DNA from: Evernia prunastri
Lineage: Eukaryota > Ascomycota > Lecanoromycetes > Lecanorales > Parmeliaceae
Assembly (NCBI GenBank): GCA_003184365.1
Contig: NKYR01000088.1
Location: 111,851 to 175,850 of the forward strand
Reading direction: 5' to 3'
DNA: 64,000 bases
Part shown: positions 63,852 to 64,000 of the stretch, one piece after another
How the letters are laid out: the number at the start of each line of letters is the position of its first letter
How positions within the stretch are numbered: the stretch's first letter is position 1
Notes under the pieces: model-generated
Database searches by the model: none
What the model saw: only the letters and a program-made list of their open reading frames with translations
Told to the model about the DNA's origin: nothing
Program-made: the position numbers and the translations under genes

Positions 63852-64000
63852 ATGGCACGAGGAAAAGGTGTTGAGAGTTCAGANTACTCGGCGCACCCCT
63901 GCAACATCGACGGCGTTAGTTCCAGCAGCATCACGCGCAATAGCAGTCTCTACTCGGACGCCGCTTCAACCCAGCCCTGATCGAAATTGCTGGACCTGCG
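63852..64000 (+). CDS. Possible retroelement ORF start (partial)
   Basis: ATG 63852 (MARGKGVESS) is followed by an N at 63884. In one frame after the N the sequence is open to the window end (TRRTPATSTALVPAAS...), rich in Ala, Thr, Pro and Arg. It may be the beginning of Gag of the element starting at 63189. Very low information. Confidence 0.25.

Overview
The window is nuclear DNA of a filamentous ascomycete (Pezizomycotina). The evidence is short GT-AG introns of about 45-200 bp, densely packed genes on both strands, conserved eukaryotic housekeeping genes, fungal-only families (Kre9/Knh1 wall protein, UMTA-type methyltransferase, PTH11-like 7-TM protein, THI6 fusion) and an AT-rich, probably RIP-mutated repeat block at one end. 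A Leotiomycete is my best guess from the gene set, but this is inference only. Exon coordinates were worked out by hand from reading frame, splice consensus and family conservation. Where I give a complete join, the exon lengths sum to a whole number of codons.

Layout. 1-3.2 kb: 3' end of a TTI1-like HEAT-repeat gene, then eIF5 (-). 4.3-9.6 kb: secreted accessory genes, namely a cysteine-rich/N-glycosylation-repeat gene (-) and a metalloendopeptidase-like gene (+). 10.5-10.64 kb: a perfect 39-bp inverted repeat. 10.9-15.7 kb: THI6 (+), then a compact minus-strand row of DHFR, MED22 and a glycine-rich repeat protein. 16.8-24.5 kb: CWC15 (-), a SnoaL-like protein (-), a CLC chloride transporter (+) and exosome subunit RRP45 (-). 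25.9-34.7 kb: a PAP2-family membrane protein (+), a BTB protein (-), an isochorismatase-like hydrolase (+), a conserved fungal protein with a protease-like core (-) and a PHO80-type cyclin (+).

36.4-48.8 kb looks like an accessory, possibly secondary-metabolite, region. A cytochrome P450 (-) and a UbiA-superfamily membrane enzyme (+) share a 1-kb divergent promoter. An alpha/beta hydrolase, a PTH11-like receptor and a UMTA-type methyltransferase follow. The UbiA protein plus P450 recalls fungal membrane-bound terpene cyclase/P450 pairs, so a small terpenoid cluster is the most interesting hypothesis here. 49.7-57.7 kb: a Kre9/Knh1-like wall protein (+), an Xaa-Pro aminopeptidase (+), two secreted proteins of unknown function (-) and NOC3 (-).

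57.8-64 kb holds no confident host gene. It contains several copies of one repeat whose breakpoints coincide with N bases, a possible gag-like fragment, about 1.5 kb of extreme AT-rich sequence with the look of RIP, and a possible LTR beginning at 63189. I saw no CRISPR array, rRNA or convincing tRNA.
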